A DNA stretch of 64,000 nt, taken from assembly GCA_007922225.1 (NCBI GenBank), contig ML680098.1, positions 3,100,001 through 3,164,000 of the forward strand, given 5' to 3'. Shown here piece by piece: positions 46,590-58,900 of this stretch. Below the pieces are notes generated by a model. It was not told the origin of the DNA. It did not search any database and worked only from the letters and a program-made list of their open reading frames with translations. Both the position numbers and the translations under genes were made by a program. The DNA is from Emydura subglobosa. Lineage: Eukaryota; Chordata; Testudines; Chelidae. The number at the start of each line of letters is the position of its first letter. Positions within the stretch are counted from its first letter, which is position 1.

Positions 46590-46755
46590 TCAGACGTCTT
46601 GCCGTTGGATGTCTTACTAAGAGATGTACTCTAGTTCAGCTGTAAGTTATTGGGTGTAATGCAGTAATGACTGGGTGACAGTTTCTGGCATGTACTGTGC
46701 AGAAAGTCAGACCACATGATCAAAATGTTCCCTCTCGCCTTAAAATCTATTCCTC
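46590..46755 (+). mobile_element. CR1 LINE 3' end, degenerate
   Basis: AGTTTCTGGCATGTACTGTG CAGAAAGTCAGACCACATGATCAAAATG and CTCTCGCCTTAAAATCTATT match the CR1 end (GGTCAGACTAGATGATC... GGCCTTAAAATCTATG). Confidence 0.75.
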
Positions 46756-46759
46756 TAAA

Positions 46760-49085
46760 GTGCCCATTTCTGTAGCATCAAAATTTGGTGATCTTGGAGC
46801 AGTCCTGGCTAGAAGCAATACTGTTCATATCTATAACTCCTTCTGTTTTAGGAGAAAATTCAAAAAACAGTCATGCAAGTACTCAACAATTACTATGCTT
46901 CACTGCTCAGTCTCTTTCAATCTTTCCCTTCCATTCCCCTTTCTGTGTTTTTATGCTGTTGTTTAACTAGATTAGAAACACTTTGCAGCAGATACCTGGC
47001 CTTCCTTATGGTCTTTAAGGTGTTTAACTCACTGTGAATATATCCAAATATTCTCTTTTCACCTTGGCAGGCCTGGTTATATGGAGTGCCTTCTCTCTGG
47101 CCCCCCAGGTAGTACACAAACTTAACCTTATGCAATCAGGGCTTTAAAATATTTTTTTATATTGAAGAACATTCAGTGTTTGGTATTTTATTAGTATAGT
47201 TTTATGTATTTTGGTTTTAATGAACTTTTGATTTATTTTATTGCCGTCTTCATGTGAGAAGCCAAGAAATCCATAAATAAAATGTATTATTATGGTTATT
47301 TCTGTGGCTGCTTTTTATGACATCATAAACACTAGATTATGACTTCACTAGAAGAGCCAGGAAGAACTTTTTGAGTTTGGATTCCAACGCACATTCTGTA
47401 CCTTCAATAGCTAGCTGTGGGAGTAAAGAGTGTGGAAAGCTCATTGCCTTTTTGGTATAATGATGTCTCTTGTTTTTCAAGACTATTCTATGTGAGAAAT
47501 CCCACCTGTCAACAAAATGTTTGAGAATCACAAATATATCTCTGCTGTTAGAAACAAGATATATCTTTAGCTATTTGAAGGATTAGATGAGTGTTTAACT
47601 TGTCTAATGAGTTTTGCTTTTTAAATGTGAAATGTTTGGATTGAAGTGCAAAGTTTCAGGCTCTGCTTCACAAGTTGTGTTGGCTGTTTACATGAGCCAC
47701 CGGTTCATAGCCTAAAAAAAGCATTCTTCCTTAGCATTTGGTGTTAATGATTCGTACGTGTTTGGAAAATCACTCCAACACTGAGAGAGTGTTCACACAT
47801 TGCATCTTTTCAGAGTTTACTTGAAAAATAGAAGATATTTTAGAAAGATGAAACATCCCTGTTTCCCTTTCCATGGAGTCGCTATGAAAATATTTATAAG
47901 CACTCATACCTTTGAGAATTAATGTGCTGCATGGAGGTGGTTTATCTTTAACCTTGTTGAAGCCAGGGCATCCAAACTATGCAGAGCTGGCTACAATGTA
48001 TCCTACTCAAACACCATAAAAGGGTTTTTCCTTTCAGTTAAATGTTTGCTATATTGTATTATTTACTTGAGTAAAGGGAAAGGGCCCCCCCTAGAGAAGA
48101 GCTTTAGACACATTCAAAATATATTAGGAGAAATGTAACAGATGGCGGAGCTTAAGAATTGTTGTATATTCCACCAGAGAGAGATACATTATATTTCAGA
48201 CAGATACATACAACTGCAGAGACCTAGTCTACAGGAAAGGTGCATTAAACCATTTATGTTGTACTCTAGGGCTGAAGTTGCACATAGCGTCTCAGGATTG
48301 AGCATACTTAATCAGTCTAGTGTAAGAATCAATACTGAACAAATCAGCTTTGGGACTGTGGATGGCTCGATGTTCACATATTTTATTAAGTATGTCAGAG
48401 GCAAACAAAACCATAATATACAGCAAACAAGCAAGAGCATTTTAAACAGTTATGTAAATAAAACAACACTAATGGCATGGAACAAAGTGTAGAACTAAAC
48501 CTACAATAGACCTAAAACTAAAGCAGAATCAGATTTAAGGGAGCCTTCTAATATACTTTTTTAAAAAATGCATTCCTTCCACCTGGAAAAGTGCCTTCAC
48601 GGACATCTGGGGAATGGGGGGGGGGGCGCGCCGCCCTAAGATGTAGCCAGCAGGAATAATTTTGACAAATAACGGCAAGTCTTCTCCCTTCCCCAAAGTG
48701 GGAACAGCTGATTCCTTGAGGTCTTGACCATCTTTTTAATAGAAAAATTGATGGGGAAAACTGCAATGAAATAAATAATAGTTTCTAATCACTTGATCTT
48801 CGGTAAAATGAGGCTAAATCATTACTGCTGTATTCTGTATAAACATCTGAATATGATATAGCTAAGCAGAAGCAGCCATGCTGTCGGCTAGATGATGTCT
48901 ATTATGAATCCAGGAATATGAGAGCTGCAGGCAGAGACACTGGGAACAGCAGGATTTTTTTTGACAGACTTTCTCCACTTCTGCCTACTCCCCTGCTTGA
49001 AATTTTGTTTTGTGTGGACATTTGTGTAGCACTTACACTCTTTCTGAGAGACAGAACCCTCTGGGGAGTGTGTGTCAGATTGTCT
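46760..49085. other. Intron 1, repeat-poor, no gene
   Basis: AT-rich. A poly-G/CG run lies at 48614-48633. No recognisable gene or family. 48142-48492 has a 116-codon ORF with no domain features. Confidence 0.45.
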
Positions 49086-49089
49086 CTGA

Positions 49090-49165
49090 AGACTCCTGGG
49101 ATGAAATCCTGGTCTTGTTGAAGTCAATGCCAAAATTCTCTTAGACTTCACTCTTGCTGTTCTCT
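49090..49165. repeat. Palindromic GAAATCCTGGTC-type repeat
   Basis: GGGATGAAATCCTGGTCTTG TTGAAGTCAATGCCAAAATT and CTTAGACTTCACTC: left arm preserved, right arm decayed. Confidence 0.5.
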
Positions 49166-50159
49166 TTTGCTCTGGTTCTCCACTGCCTTGTACCTTGTAT
49201 AGTCAAGTGTCACCAAATCCAAGATGTCCACCCACTGGTATATTGGTGGTCCCATTTCACGTCCACATTCACCCTGACAGCCAAATTGTGACTTGTGAGC
49301 TGCATGAGGCTTTTTACAGTTAAAGTGCGGCTCACAGAGCCCCCTATCTCTCCACCCCCCCATTCTCCGGCTACCAGACAGGGGTGGGGAGCTTGGAGCT
49401 TCTGCCCTGCAGCAGGGTGATGGGGTTAGAGGATTCTGCCCAGCGGGGAGGGTGGTTTCAGGGGTTAGTAAATTCGGCCACCCCTGCACTATGAGGAGGT
49501 GTAAGTGACTACAGAAGGTGAAGTCTATTTCCTGATGGCGTTACCAGGGGAATGACAGCTTCTAGGTTTTACATAACTGTCTAGTGGATCAATGGGTATT
49601 TTAGAAGATGTCCAGCTATTTTAAAATGCTACTCTGAGATTGCCTTGTTTAGTTTATATAAATGTGAGGAAATAAATTCTCTGTGATTATCTGAAAAGGC
49701 AAGATTAAAAGAAATCACTGCAGGTTGCATTTTAAAATAATACTAGTATACTGTGTTCCTCTTTCATGACCCTTGCTTAAAGAGATTTGGGGAATCACTA
49801 GTCTATTTCTCTCTCCTTTTTTTGAACTGGTTTGTAGTCCTTGTAAAATCCTCTTCCACCCATGGAAATGCTACACTTCCTCTACTTCAGAGATGCACTA
49901 GACATACTATTGGCACTCCCAGAACTCAAAAGAAATGTTATTACAGAGTCAGATGGCACATCTGGTGCTATACAGAGCATAGCTAGCTCTTGCAATTTTA
50001 TTTCAAGACTCACAAATTTTGGTATATTTCTTAATGCCCTGGCTACTGGAGGCAAATGATTAAGTGAAAATATCAGCTGTATACTTTTCAACAAAGGAAA
50101 TCATGAATGGAAGAAACTGTGAAGATACTACCCTGGAGAAGGATATGAATGATACATTC

Positions 50160-50910
50160 AATGCAAGCAGCTTGGAAAGAGGAGTTGGAGAGAGAGAGAA
50201 AGGAGTATGGGTGGGTGAGAAGTCATTGGGGAGCCACACAGGGATTTTGAAAGTGGGATGAAGAAGTATGCACTTGCTCTGGAAAGTAAGAGGTTACAAG
50301 CTGTGGGATCTGAAGGAGGGTGTGATGTAGTGAGAATGGTGGGAGAGGCAAAGACATTTGAAATAGATGGAAAGGACAAGGGAGACTTGAAATGCAGTAG
50401 TTGATCCAAGAGAGCTACCAAGGCCCCTGGATTTTAGGGTAAGTATCGGTGAGATTGCAGAGGAAGGAGTTACAAGATGTCTGGAGATATAGGATAAGGG
50501 GGGGAGGGAGAGAGAGGAATTGAACTGATGGAAGGAAGGATGATTCTGTGAACAAGGATGGGAAAGAGAGAGAGGAGAGACTTTGACTGCAAAAGGTGTC
50601 AAGGTCAGTTTTAGCCTTGCAGATTTTGCAAAGACAGTGGCAAACCCAGATCCACATTCCAGAGAGGCAGCTAAGGATGTAGGGAGGAAAGGTTGGAGCT
50701 AGAGCGTAGATTTGGCAGTTATCACAAGAGAAGAGTTGGCAGTTAAAGCTGTGGCAGCAAAGGAGTGGGTGTCATTGCCATAAGAAAGTGTGTCTAGATA
50801 GAAGAGGAGGGGACCAAGTATAGAGTCCTGAGTGGCAGTGGGAAAGGAGGAGCACCAGCCCATGCTAAAATGCAAGGGAACAGAGTCAGATCTAGAGGAG
50901 GAGATGGGAA
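50160..50910 (-). mobile_element. Purine-rich stretch, possible degenerate LINE fragment on the minus strand
   Basis: The plus strand is strikingly G/A-rich. On the minus strand at about 50795-50840 one frame reads QDSILGPLLF, close to the reverse transcriptase motif QGSVLGPLLF of non-LTR elements, followed by weakly related sequence with stops. The rest is too decayed to place. The call rests mainly on this one motif. Confidence 0.35.
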
Positions 50911-51299
50911 AGAACTACTATCTGGGTCTCTTCTGACAAAGAACTAAAGTCCTTTGGTTCTATTGGGATTTGTGGCTCTTGATTTTTGTTTTTGTTTTTA
51001 TACATCAGAACGAGAAATATTGGTGTTAGCATACAGCATTATTCACTTATTTGGATAATATTTAAATGCCAGCTGTAGTTTGCACTCTTTTAGCCTGATG
51101 CTCTTAGCTGCTTTTGTGCGTGGATCTCCTGTAGACTTCACTGGGAGTGCTGTCTGTAGAGCTGCTATGAATTTGATTCCAGAGGTCACCATACCATGCA
51201 GCGTAGTTTGTCACATGAAGGGCATGCTGCTGCTCCTGCTGAAAGAGGGTCTCCTGTGGATCAGAATCAGGCCCATAATGTTATAACTTGCTTACTCAA

Positions 51300-52322
51300 T
51301 AAAACTTTTCAATAAAATAAACTGGTCCAAAATTGTAAGCCCTAAATCTAGGAACATTATTACAACACTCTGAGTGCTTGCCTATAGATCCAGGAGAGCA
51401 AAGATAAAATGCAGGACGTGTTGGTTCAGGCCTCTGGGCTTCATACAACAGCTATTTCATGTCTTGTCCTAGTTACTGTGAGGAGCAGATTAAAAAGATA
51501 TTAATGACCCAGCATGTGACTATCTTGACAGTAACGGAATGAAGCCATATTTAAACTATTCACTGGGTTCACCAAAGGATACAAAGACCGTATCTTGCTT
51601 TAAAAGAATGTCTGAATACATGAATTTTATTCATTGAAAGGGTAGGTCAGAAAACAAATAGTTCTAGTGGTTGTTTTACTTCCATATCCACAGAACAAAG
51701 GCACAGCAAAATAGAGCAGTGCTTTCGTTTGTATACAGTAGTTTCTCATTAGGACTACTCAGCTGCCTTCTGAATATTAACAGATGAGAATACCATTAAT
51801 TTATCTTTCTTTGAATCTAGTCCTGTGCAACATACTTGATTCCCCCTTCAGAGTTTAATTTCTTTAATGTTGTAAAGATAATAATTAGGAAGCATTTAAC
51901 ATTCAGCTGGGATTTCATGAGGTCTAGCAGACTAAATAAGGTTGTGGACATTCGGTACTTGTATGGGAGACCGCCAAGGGAAGAGTGGCTTTGATAATTC
52001 TGTAGGTGGCATTGTCTGTCCGAGCCAGCACAGAGCCAGCGAGCATCAGAACCAATGTGGTTGTAGGGGAGAATTGCACTTTTAGAGGTGCCATCATTAG
52101 GATCAGAGATGAAATGGAGGTTCTGATCACTAGTGGCCATTTAAAAATCACGGAGCACTTCTTCAAAGCCTAGTGGTGTCAGCCTCAGTGCTCCAAACTA
52201 GGCAATTACAGTCTACTTATCTAATCTGCTCCCTAACTCCCCATGTGCTTTTTAGTTTCTGTTGGGTACAATATTTTTCTTAACTTCCTGTTTTAAACTT
52301 TTTATAGCATGTGGTGCTCTAA
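51300..52322. other. Intron 1, no feature recognised
   Basis: No named feature. 51925-52140 has GTACTTGTATGGGAGACCGC, which recalls a 5S rRNA 3' segment (see findings). Otherwise plain AT-rich DNA. Confidence 0.45.
51945..51995 (+). repeat. 5S rRNA-like 3' segment
   Basis: CGGTACTTGTATGGGAGACC GCCAAGGGAAG resembles the 3' third of vertebrate 5S rRNA (AGTACTTGGATGGGAGACCGCC), including the box C neighbourhood. The 5' two thirds are not seen, so this is a relic from a 5S-derived SINE or pseudogene and not a functional gene. Confidence 0.55.
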
Positions 52323-52430
52323 GATCCTGATTCAGCAACAAGTAAATCACCTGCTTCAAGCACATGCTTAAGGCCCATTGAAATCAAAGGGACTTAAACA
52401 TGTGTTTAAATATTCTGCTGAATCAGAGCC
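52323..52430. mobile_element. Palindromic element, GATTCAGCA arms
   Basis: GATCCTGATTCAGCA at the left pairs with TGCTGAATCAGAGCC at the right around CCCATTGAAATCAAAGGGAC. TAA precedes and TTA follows. Same family as 5757-5880. Confidence 0.7.
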
Positions 52431-52439
52431 TTAGACACA

Positions 52440-52550
52440 TGCTGTGTTACACCCCAGTGGCTTACATTTCCATGGTGGAAGAAATGATTCCTGTGTACTC
52501 TTTATGTAATTTGTAAAGTGCTGTGGGATTAAAAGTGCCATATTATGTTA
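52440..52550 (+). repeat. SINE-like repeat with GTAAAGTGCTGTGG tail
   Basis: TACACCCCAGTGGCTTACAT, GGAAGAAATGATTCCTGTGT and TTTGTAAAGTGCTGTGGGAT. Same family as 45345. Confidence 0.6.
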
Positions 52551-53216
52551 ATTGATCATGATTAAATCTGCATCTCTGTGTGTCAGTAGGAAGCTGTGCC
52601 TAGTTTTCATAATTACACTTTGATTTGAACCTTTTAACCATCCAAAATATTTTCAGGCTTTCTGTTGGGAAGATTCTTCAAGACCTGCATGCTTTCCCAC
52701 ACTTACTCGGTCTCCCATCCTCAAAAGTCTCACCACATGAGAAATCTGCGTAAGAGGGAGGGCTCTGTGAGGCTTCTGGTGGAGTCCAGCAGTCTTTTTC
52801 AAGTGTCAGGCAGGGTGGGTCATTTAAGAAGAAGTAAAGATGCTCCATGTTCAACAGAAATCCTTGTGAAAATGTTTCTGACTTCATATGCTCATATGAT
52901 CAGCTTTTCGTCCTAATGATAACAAGTATTCCGTCTCAACCAAATATTGTTTTTTTCCTGCTCCCCAGACAGTAAAGTTTCCTGACAGTAAAATTCTGTT
53001 ATTTAGACTCTTATGCATTTTTCTAATCAAGATTCAGGCTAGTGAAGTGGGATATTTTTCTTTCACTCATAATGGAAAAAGTTGCTATATATTCAGTTGG
53101 CAAGTTGCTGAAGTTGAAATGAATGTGCACAGACTGGTGAATCACCAAGTACTCCCCTAAAAGACTGTGTAGTGGAGTGTAACTTATGTGGAATAATGTG
53201 AACTGAATATTGAAGG

Positions 53217-53282
53217 CCAGAGAATTAGCTGGTGTAAATTGATTGAAGTCAATAGATTTACAGCAGCTGAGGATCTGGTCCA
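53217..53282. repeat. Palindromic dispersed element, second copy
   Basis: AGCTGGTGTAAATTGATTGA and CAGCAGCTGAGGATCTGGTC form the inverted halves. Same family as 9712-9793. Confidence 0.65.
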
Positions 53283-53374
53283 AAGTTTTAAACTCTCGTC
53301 AAACTGCTCTGTCTAACTACAGTGAAATCTTTTTGCAACTTCACATTACTCTCCAGTTCCTACCACTGTTGTGT

Positions 53375-53525
53375 CGTGTTCCAGTACTGTTGTTAAATAA
53401 TGGCCACATTCCACCTCAGAGTTGCTGCATTTCAGGTGCGGATGAAATGATAATATAGCTGAAAGTTTGTAAAGTAATTTGGGATCCTTTGGAATGAAAA
53501 GTGCTATAGAAATACAAGTTACTGT
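53375..53525 (+). repeat. SINE-like repeat, third copy
   Basis: CCACCTCAGAGTTGCTGCAT then GTAAAGTAATTTGGGATCCT and GTGCTATAGAAATACAAG, the tail of the 45345 family. Confidence 0.6.
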
Positions 53526-55681
53526 TTTGTTTGCCTTTATTTTTAGGCAGCAGCCAACTTCTCTGTTTAACCCAACCTAAGAAAAATGCTATAGGAATAC
53601 AAACTGGTCTTTTAACAAAGGCTTCTCTTAATCGTGGTAAATCAGAAAGATGTATTTATTGGAACCGTAAAGCAATATGTTTAGAGACAATGGCAATCCT
53701 GGACCCTGTGGAAACCACCTTCAGAACCAGTACTAATTGGCCCCCTTGTTGATAGGCTCAGCAGACAGTCCAGGGCTTGAATGCTCATGAACTCTCCCTT
53801 ATTCTTGGCAAGATGGTCTCTTCAGGTTCAGGGTGTGTTATGTTCATAGCATGGAAACTTAAGTTAGGTAAAAACATAAAGTACTGTTGCTGAAAGGTTG
53901 CAGTGTACACTACTTTATTTCTTAGAATTCAAAATGATCTCCCAAAAACAGAGCAGACAAAGCAGGCTGCTCCTTAAGACAGAGAGAGGCACAATTCAAC
54001 CAACCATTTTCTAGGCTGGATGTTTCCAGACTGATCAAATGTTTCCCAACACAGGTTCCTAGGCTGTAGACAGGACCAGGAAAACCCCATAGAATTTAAA
54101 ATGAGCACAATCTTAACACAGGTTTCTGTACACCATAGGGTAAGGCATATAAGGCAAGGGAAAGCTTGCAGTATCTCTGGCTTTGGAAAACCTGTTCTTT
54201 GGATAGACAGGAGACGTCAGCAGCTTGACAGTCTGGCACATTTTGCCACTAATTCTAATTAATACCTAACAAAATAAAAATGGATTTTTTATAAATTACA
54301 ACCATTGTGATACATGCTATAAACTGCAATTTAAATTTAGTAGCTTAAGTAGCTGGTATAAGCAGTGTTTCAAAGCAATTTACTTAATTACCTGTCAGGA
54401 CAGACTGTACAGCCAGAATTAGATAGTAAAATAAAGAAAGCGATGATTTGCAAATAATCAAGCATCCTTCCAATCATTTGAGAAAACTAATATTTAACTC
54501 TGTCCTTAAGCCTATTCATGTAACCTCTTTCCTATGGTACACCTTGGAAACATTGCTGTGCAGTTATGTAAGGCCTATGGAGGGATTGGGGAAAGATTGA
54601 CTGATTGGAGGCCAAATGAGGATAAAGGACGGGGTGATGTGTATGGAGTAAATGGACCAAATTTAGGGGGAATGCATGAGGTAGACTTGCTGAGACTCCA
54701 CTTATCAATGCATAAACTGCTCCATTTTAGACTGTCTTACCAAGAACAATTATGTTAATGTGTGGGGCTGACCTACTTTGATTTTTGCCTTCTCTTGCTA
54801 GTTGTTGTGATTTTTATCAGGAGTATCACCACAAAGTTGCATAATATTTGGTATTTTTCTTCAAGCTACCGCTCCTAGAGTCCAGTGAATATGTGAGAAA
54901 CTTACTTTTTTAAGCTAAGTTTCTAGCTCTCATAGTTATGGGGAAAAGCTTGAAAACATGAAATGTAAAGGGCTCAAACCTTCAATGGCAACTAAAAAAA
55001 GTCAAAATCTATTTTTGTGAAATCTTGTGCTGTTTTTTAAGCCAATTTTTCATAATTGTTTTGGTCTTGACTAATGATTTTTTAATGCTTGGGCTTGGCA
55101 GTAATGCTGTCTCCTATTAGTTGCTTCCTTTGCTATACTCCTTTGCTGTCTCCATGACGTACGTTACAATGGTTTATAGTAAGTCCTGGAATTGTCATAG
55201 AATTCACTGAAAAAGTAATTCTGGGTGTAAATCTGAGAGCCAAATGCACCAGGACTCTACTGGGATATGCTGAGATGAAGAGTCCGCCCCTCCAGCTCTC
55301 ATACGGACTAATAAGAGTCTATCTTTTAGTTGCAGGCTCACTCCTTTCCCCTTCGCACTTGCTCTGGCAAGCAGCACAAGGTGCATCAGTGCAGGAGGAA
55401 CGTAGAAACTTAGTTTCCTTTCCAAATCTGCACCCTTCTTCATGAACCTCCCTCTCTTTGGGTCTCACTGTCCTCGAAAGAACAGAAGAAGGGATCCAAC
55501 TAACTGGTCCATGGCTAGCAGGGAAGAGCTCAATGAGAAGGGCAAAGACAGCACCAGACAGCAGGAGAAGTACTGAGATTTCCCAAGCTTCAGCAGCAAG
55601 GTAGACTGAGAGAGTCGAGGATTGGAGAATTCCTCAACTCATCCCACCTGCCAACCCAGTGGTAGATGCATGCCTCACAGA
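53526..55681. other. Intron 1, no feature recognised
   Basis: No recognisable repeat, exon or RNA. Confidence 0.45.
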
Positions 55682-55751
55682 TAGGGTGACCAGATAGCAA
55701 GTGTGAAAAATCAGGACTGCCCCTATAAAATCGGGGCATCTGGTCATCCTA
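55682..55751. mobile_element. 70-bp hAT-like MITE with 8-bp target duplication
   Basis: The left end TAGGGTGACCAGATAGCA pairs with the right end (reverse complement TAGGATGACCAGATGC). The flanks CTCACAGA (55674-55681) and CCCACAGA (55752-55759) agree at 7 of 8 positions. The TIR start and the 8-bp duplication are both typical of hAT transposons. The inside keeps only AAAAATCAGGACTG and CTATAAAATCGGGG. Confidence 0.8.
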
Positions 55752-56161
55752 CCCACAGAGGACCCAATGAGAGAAGCCATGGTGGGAAGGATTTGTGGAG
55801 ACTCATTGAACCTTCCCTCTGGCTCCATTGAGCGACACAGACAAAAGGAAGAGCAACAGGAGAGGTGGAGAAGTGGTTAGCAACTCTCAATCTCCTCTTC
55901 CCCACTGCCAGGCTCAGTGAGAGACACAGTGAGTGGTGCATTTGTGGAGGGGAGAGGAAACTGGCTCAACAAACTCCTGCTTTACAACAGATGCTCCCCC
56001 CATTTCAGCCACGGCTTTGACTTCCTTAGACTCGGGGGCAAATGAAAAGTTGATATATAAGGTGTGATTTACACTGTAAGAAGTGTGTGTATGGAAGACT
56101 AGAAAGAATCTAGGTTGATATGACCTACATGGTGAGGTGGAGCAGGAGAAGATACAAGTTA

Positions 56162-56421
56162 GGGCTGGTCTACATTGATCGGGAAATTCGGTGGCAGTCG
56201 ACGGGAGATATGCAAACTATCTCCTGTCGACTTCCTAACTTCTTCACTTCGCTGTGCCAACGGGAAATGTGTTCCCATCGGTGCAGCATTACTCTTTTTA
56301 CAAGAGTGGATTTATTAAGTTGACTTCTGGATCGACTGAGCGAGTATTCACTTCCGCTCAATTGGTCCTGAAGAATTGATCTGATGGTGGCGAATTTGTT
56401 GCTGTCAGTGAAGACATAACC
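56162..56421. mobile_element. MITE family A copy 3
   Basis: The left end GGGCTGGTCTACATTGATCG and the right end (reverse complement GGTTATGTCTTCAC) are TIRs, with TTA before and, after one extra base, TTA behind. The inside has ATTCGGTGGCAGTCGACGGG and TTGACTTCTGGATCGACTGA, shared with copies 1 and 2. Confidence 0.8.
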
Positions 56422-56424
56422 GTT

Positions 56425-58832
56425 ACTCTAAATTATACTCTCTCTTGACTCACTTAAACTACTTTGAATCTGGTCCAATATGTTCAGTGTCAGCCTTAGA
56501 TAAATCAGTGTCCTATGCAAAGATGGGTTTCATGCTCCTCACATAACGCCCTCAAACTCCATACTCATTTGCCACTTCTTTCCACCCCACCTACCAGCCT
56601 CCTAACTGTGCTATTTCCTCCTAGTCATGTACAGTGGACATCTTTAGTTCCCAGATACATCGGAGAAACCTTTGCACTGGCTTCAAGAGTGTCAGACAGC
56701 ACACAGAATTTTTTAGTACATCTGAGTTACATAAAGACACTTGATGCACACAATGAATAGGGAATGGCAAAGCCTCTTAAAGAGTGGGGTAGGCAGAAAT
56801 TGCATGGCTGGTTAAGAATGCTTTCTTAACGAGTGGCCACAATCACAATTGACCCCTCTCTCCCAGAGGAGCATTCCTGTAGCATGTTAAATGGAAAAAA
56901 TGAGCTAGCTACCTTTTAAAGCAAAAAAGACTCCTCAGATACAATAATAACAGATAGTTGGATTTTTGTCTAAAGGGAGAAATAGTCTCGGACATTTGAA
57001 ACTTTAAGTACGTCCATTAACCCATGTTAAATTCTAATGGCCCTCCTCTGTCTGCTATCCATATCCGTAGAGAGGAATTCATTAGAAAAAGTGATATTAC
57101 AATAAATTGCAAATGTATCCTTCATGATGAGAAAATTAAATTGTCCCAGAAAAACAACCCCTCTCCCCAAACTTTGAACATTAAATATATTTTTATTTTT
57201 AGCCTAATATATGCTTATTTTCACACAACTTCAGCACCATGACTCTCCTAATTTGGAAAGCTGTAAGTGGGTGAGGTCTGCCCTGTGTGCATTGTGTGCA
57301 TCCCTCTGGCTGGGAGGGCATCCAACTCAGTGTCATGTGAAGGGAGCGCCTTGCCTTGCTCTCAAGGACTGATGCCCTGGAGTGGTGGGAGAAATCCCAT
57401 GACACAGGGTCAATAGGGACAAGTAAAGGGGGGAAAAATGATGTAGGATTTTCTCTGAGGTACCATGTCTTTTTTGAAGGGAAGGCAAGGGGTGGTGATA
57501 AGTGGTTTGTGTTGTCTACAAAGAACCCTGACAATCAGGCTGATCCCAGGGGACTGTCATGTGGTAGATTATCATATCCTACCTCACAGCATGAAGGGCT
57601 TTCAGCTGCTGTTGTCTTTAAATGAGAGCTGTCATGAGTGTTTACGTACAAGGCTATGAGAGAGATTGCTGTGGGAAAGGAAGAAGATATACACAGAAGA
57701 GGTGCTGTATCTTGGCAAAAAATATGGTGTACATGCTTCCTCTCTGACCTCTCTAGCATATATCTTGATGAAAGTAATGGTGTTACTCTCTCCCACGCAC
57801 TCCCATACACCACCAAACAAGGCTCTGCACAGATATATTTATCATTTGGATGAAAACCCCCTTCAGTCTGGGAGAAACCTGTTTTTATTACTGCAAATTA
57901 ATGTTCTCAGCTCCTTCAGCACCTGTGATCTGGTGTAAACTGATTCCAATTTGAGACATTTAGCCACAAGGAATTAGCAGAGAATTTCTGGATCTTGTCA
58001 CGTCTGGCAAGTGGATTACAATTTAGGACACACTGACCTTACCCTTCTGTCTCGATGTCCACGTGTATCAAAATGAGGGGGTGGAGGAATGGCAGAATTA
58101 GATTAATATGGTTCCTTAAGGTGATTCTTCAAGTGCTGAGCTTTTGAACAAGCTGTTCTTAATGCTTGAGTAGTGACCCTTAAATAATTGCTTTTAGATA
58201 AAGACTGAGATGCTTAGTGTATTAAAACAATAATAATGTGTGTGGCTGTCCCTCTTTAAAAAAACAAAAAGGGTTCTCATTAACATTTTTTCTTTCCTCC
58301 TGAACTGGTTCTCTTCTGCTCCCACTTTCCCAGTAGATGATTTTGCTTTTCTTTGGGACTAGAAATCTATAGGATAGAGAAGGCAAGTTATTATGAAACC
58401 TTTTTTTTTTTTTTTTTTGCACAAAGGTCCTATCTTTTGTTTCTGGTCCTACTTTCCAGTAAACACAGATAAATACTAACCACGCCTTTTAAAAAATATT
58501 AGAAAAGCCTTTTCCAGTCAGTAGCACAGTAAATCTCCAGCACTGCATTTCATAATAAAGGATGAGTTACTAATGCCATAGGAAACGCTTTTGTCTTGAT
58601 ACAGCCTTCAGTCACCGTGCTTTCTGAGGGCCTTAATTGTATTTACGTTTGGGGGTGGGTGGGAACTATCCTCTTAATAAAATTTCTATTGGAGAAGCAA
58701 ATAATGGGAAGGAAAGGGGTAAGAGTTATTTGTTTAAAACTCTGGTGGGGAGGCTTTTTCTGGAGTCTTAATCTTGTTCTGAAAAATACCTGAACAAATA
58801 GTTTGCAGCAGTTTGGGATTGCAGCATAAAGA
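56425..58832. other. Intron 1, no gene
   Basis: AT-rich. Poly-T at 58401-58419. No recognisable family. Confidence 0.45.
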
Positions 58833-58900
58833 TTATAGGACCTGATCCTGTGCCTGTTGAAGTCAACAGTGAAGCTTCCAGTGTGTGACCCTTAATGAGC
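58833..58900. repeat. GAAGTCAACAGTGAAG-type dispersed repeat
   Basis: GGACCTGATCCTGTGCCTGT TGAAGTCAACAG. Same family as 10231. Confidence 0.5.

Noticed and set aside
48142..48492. 116-codon ORF
   Set aside because: The longest open frame in its neighbourhood but with no recognisable motif, Kozak or promoter context; compatible with chance.
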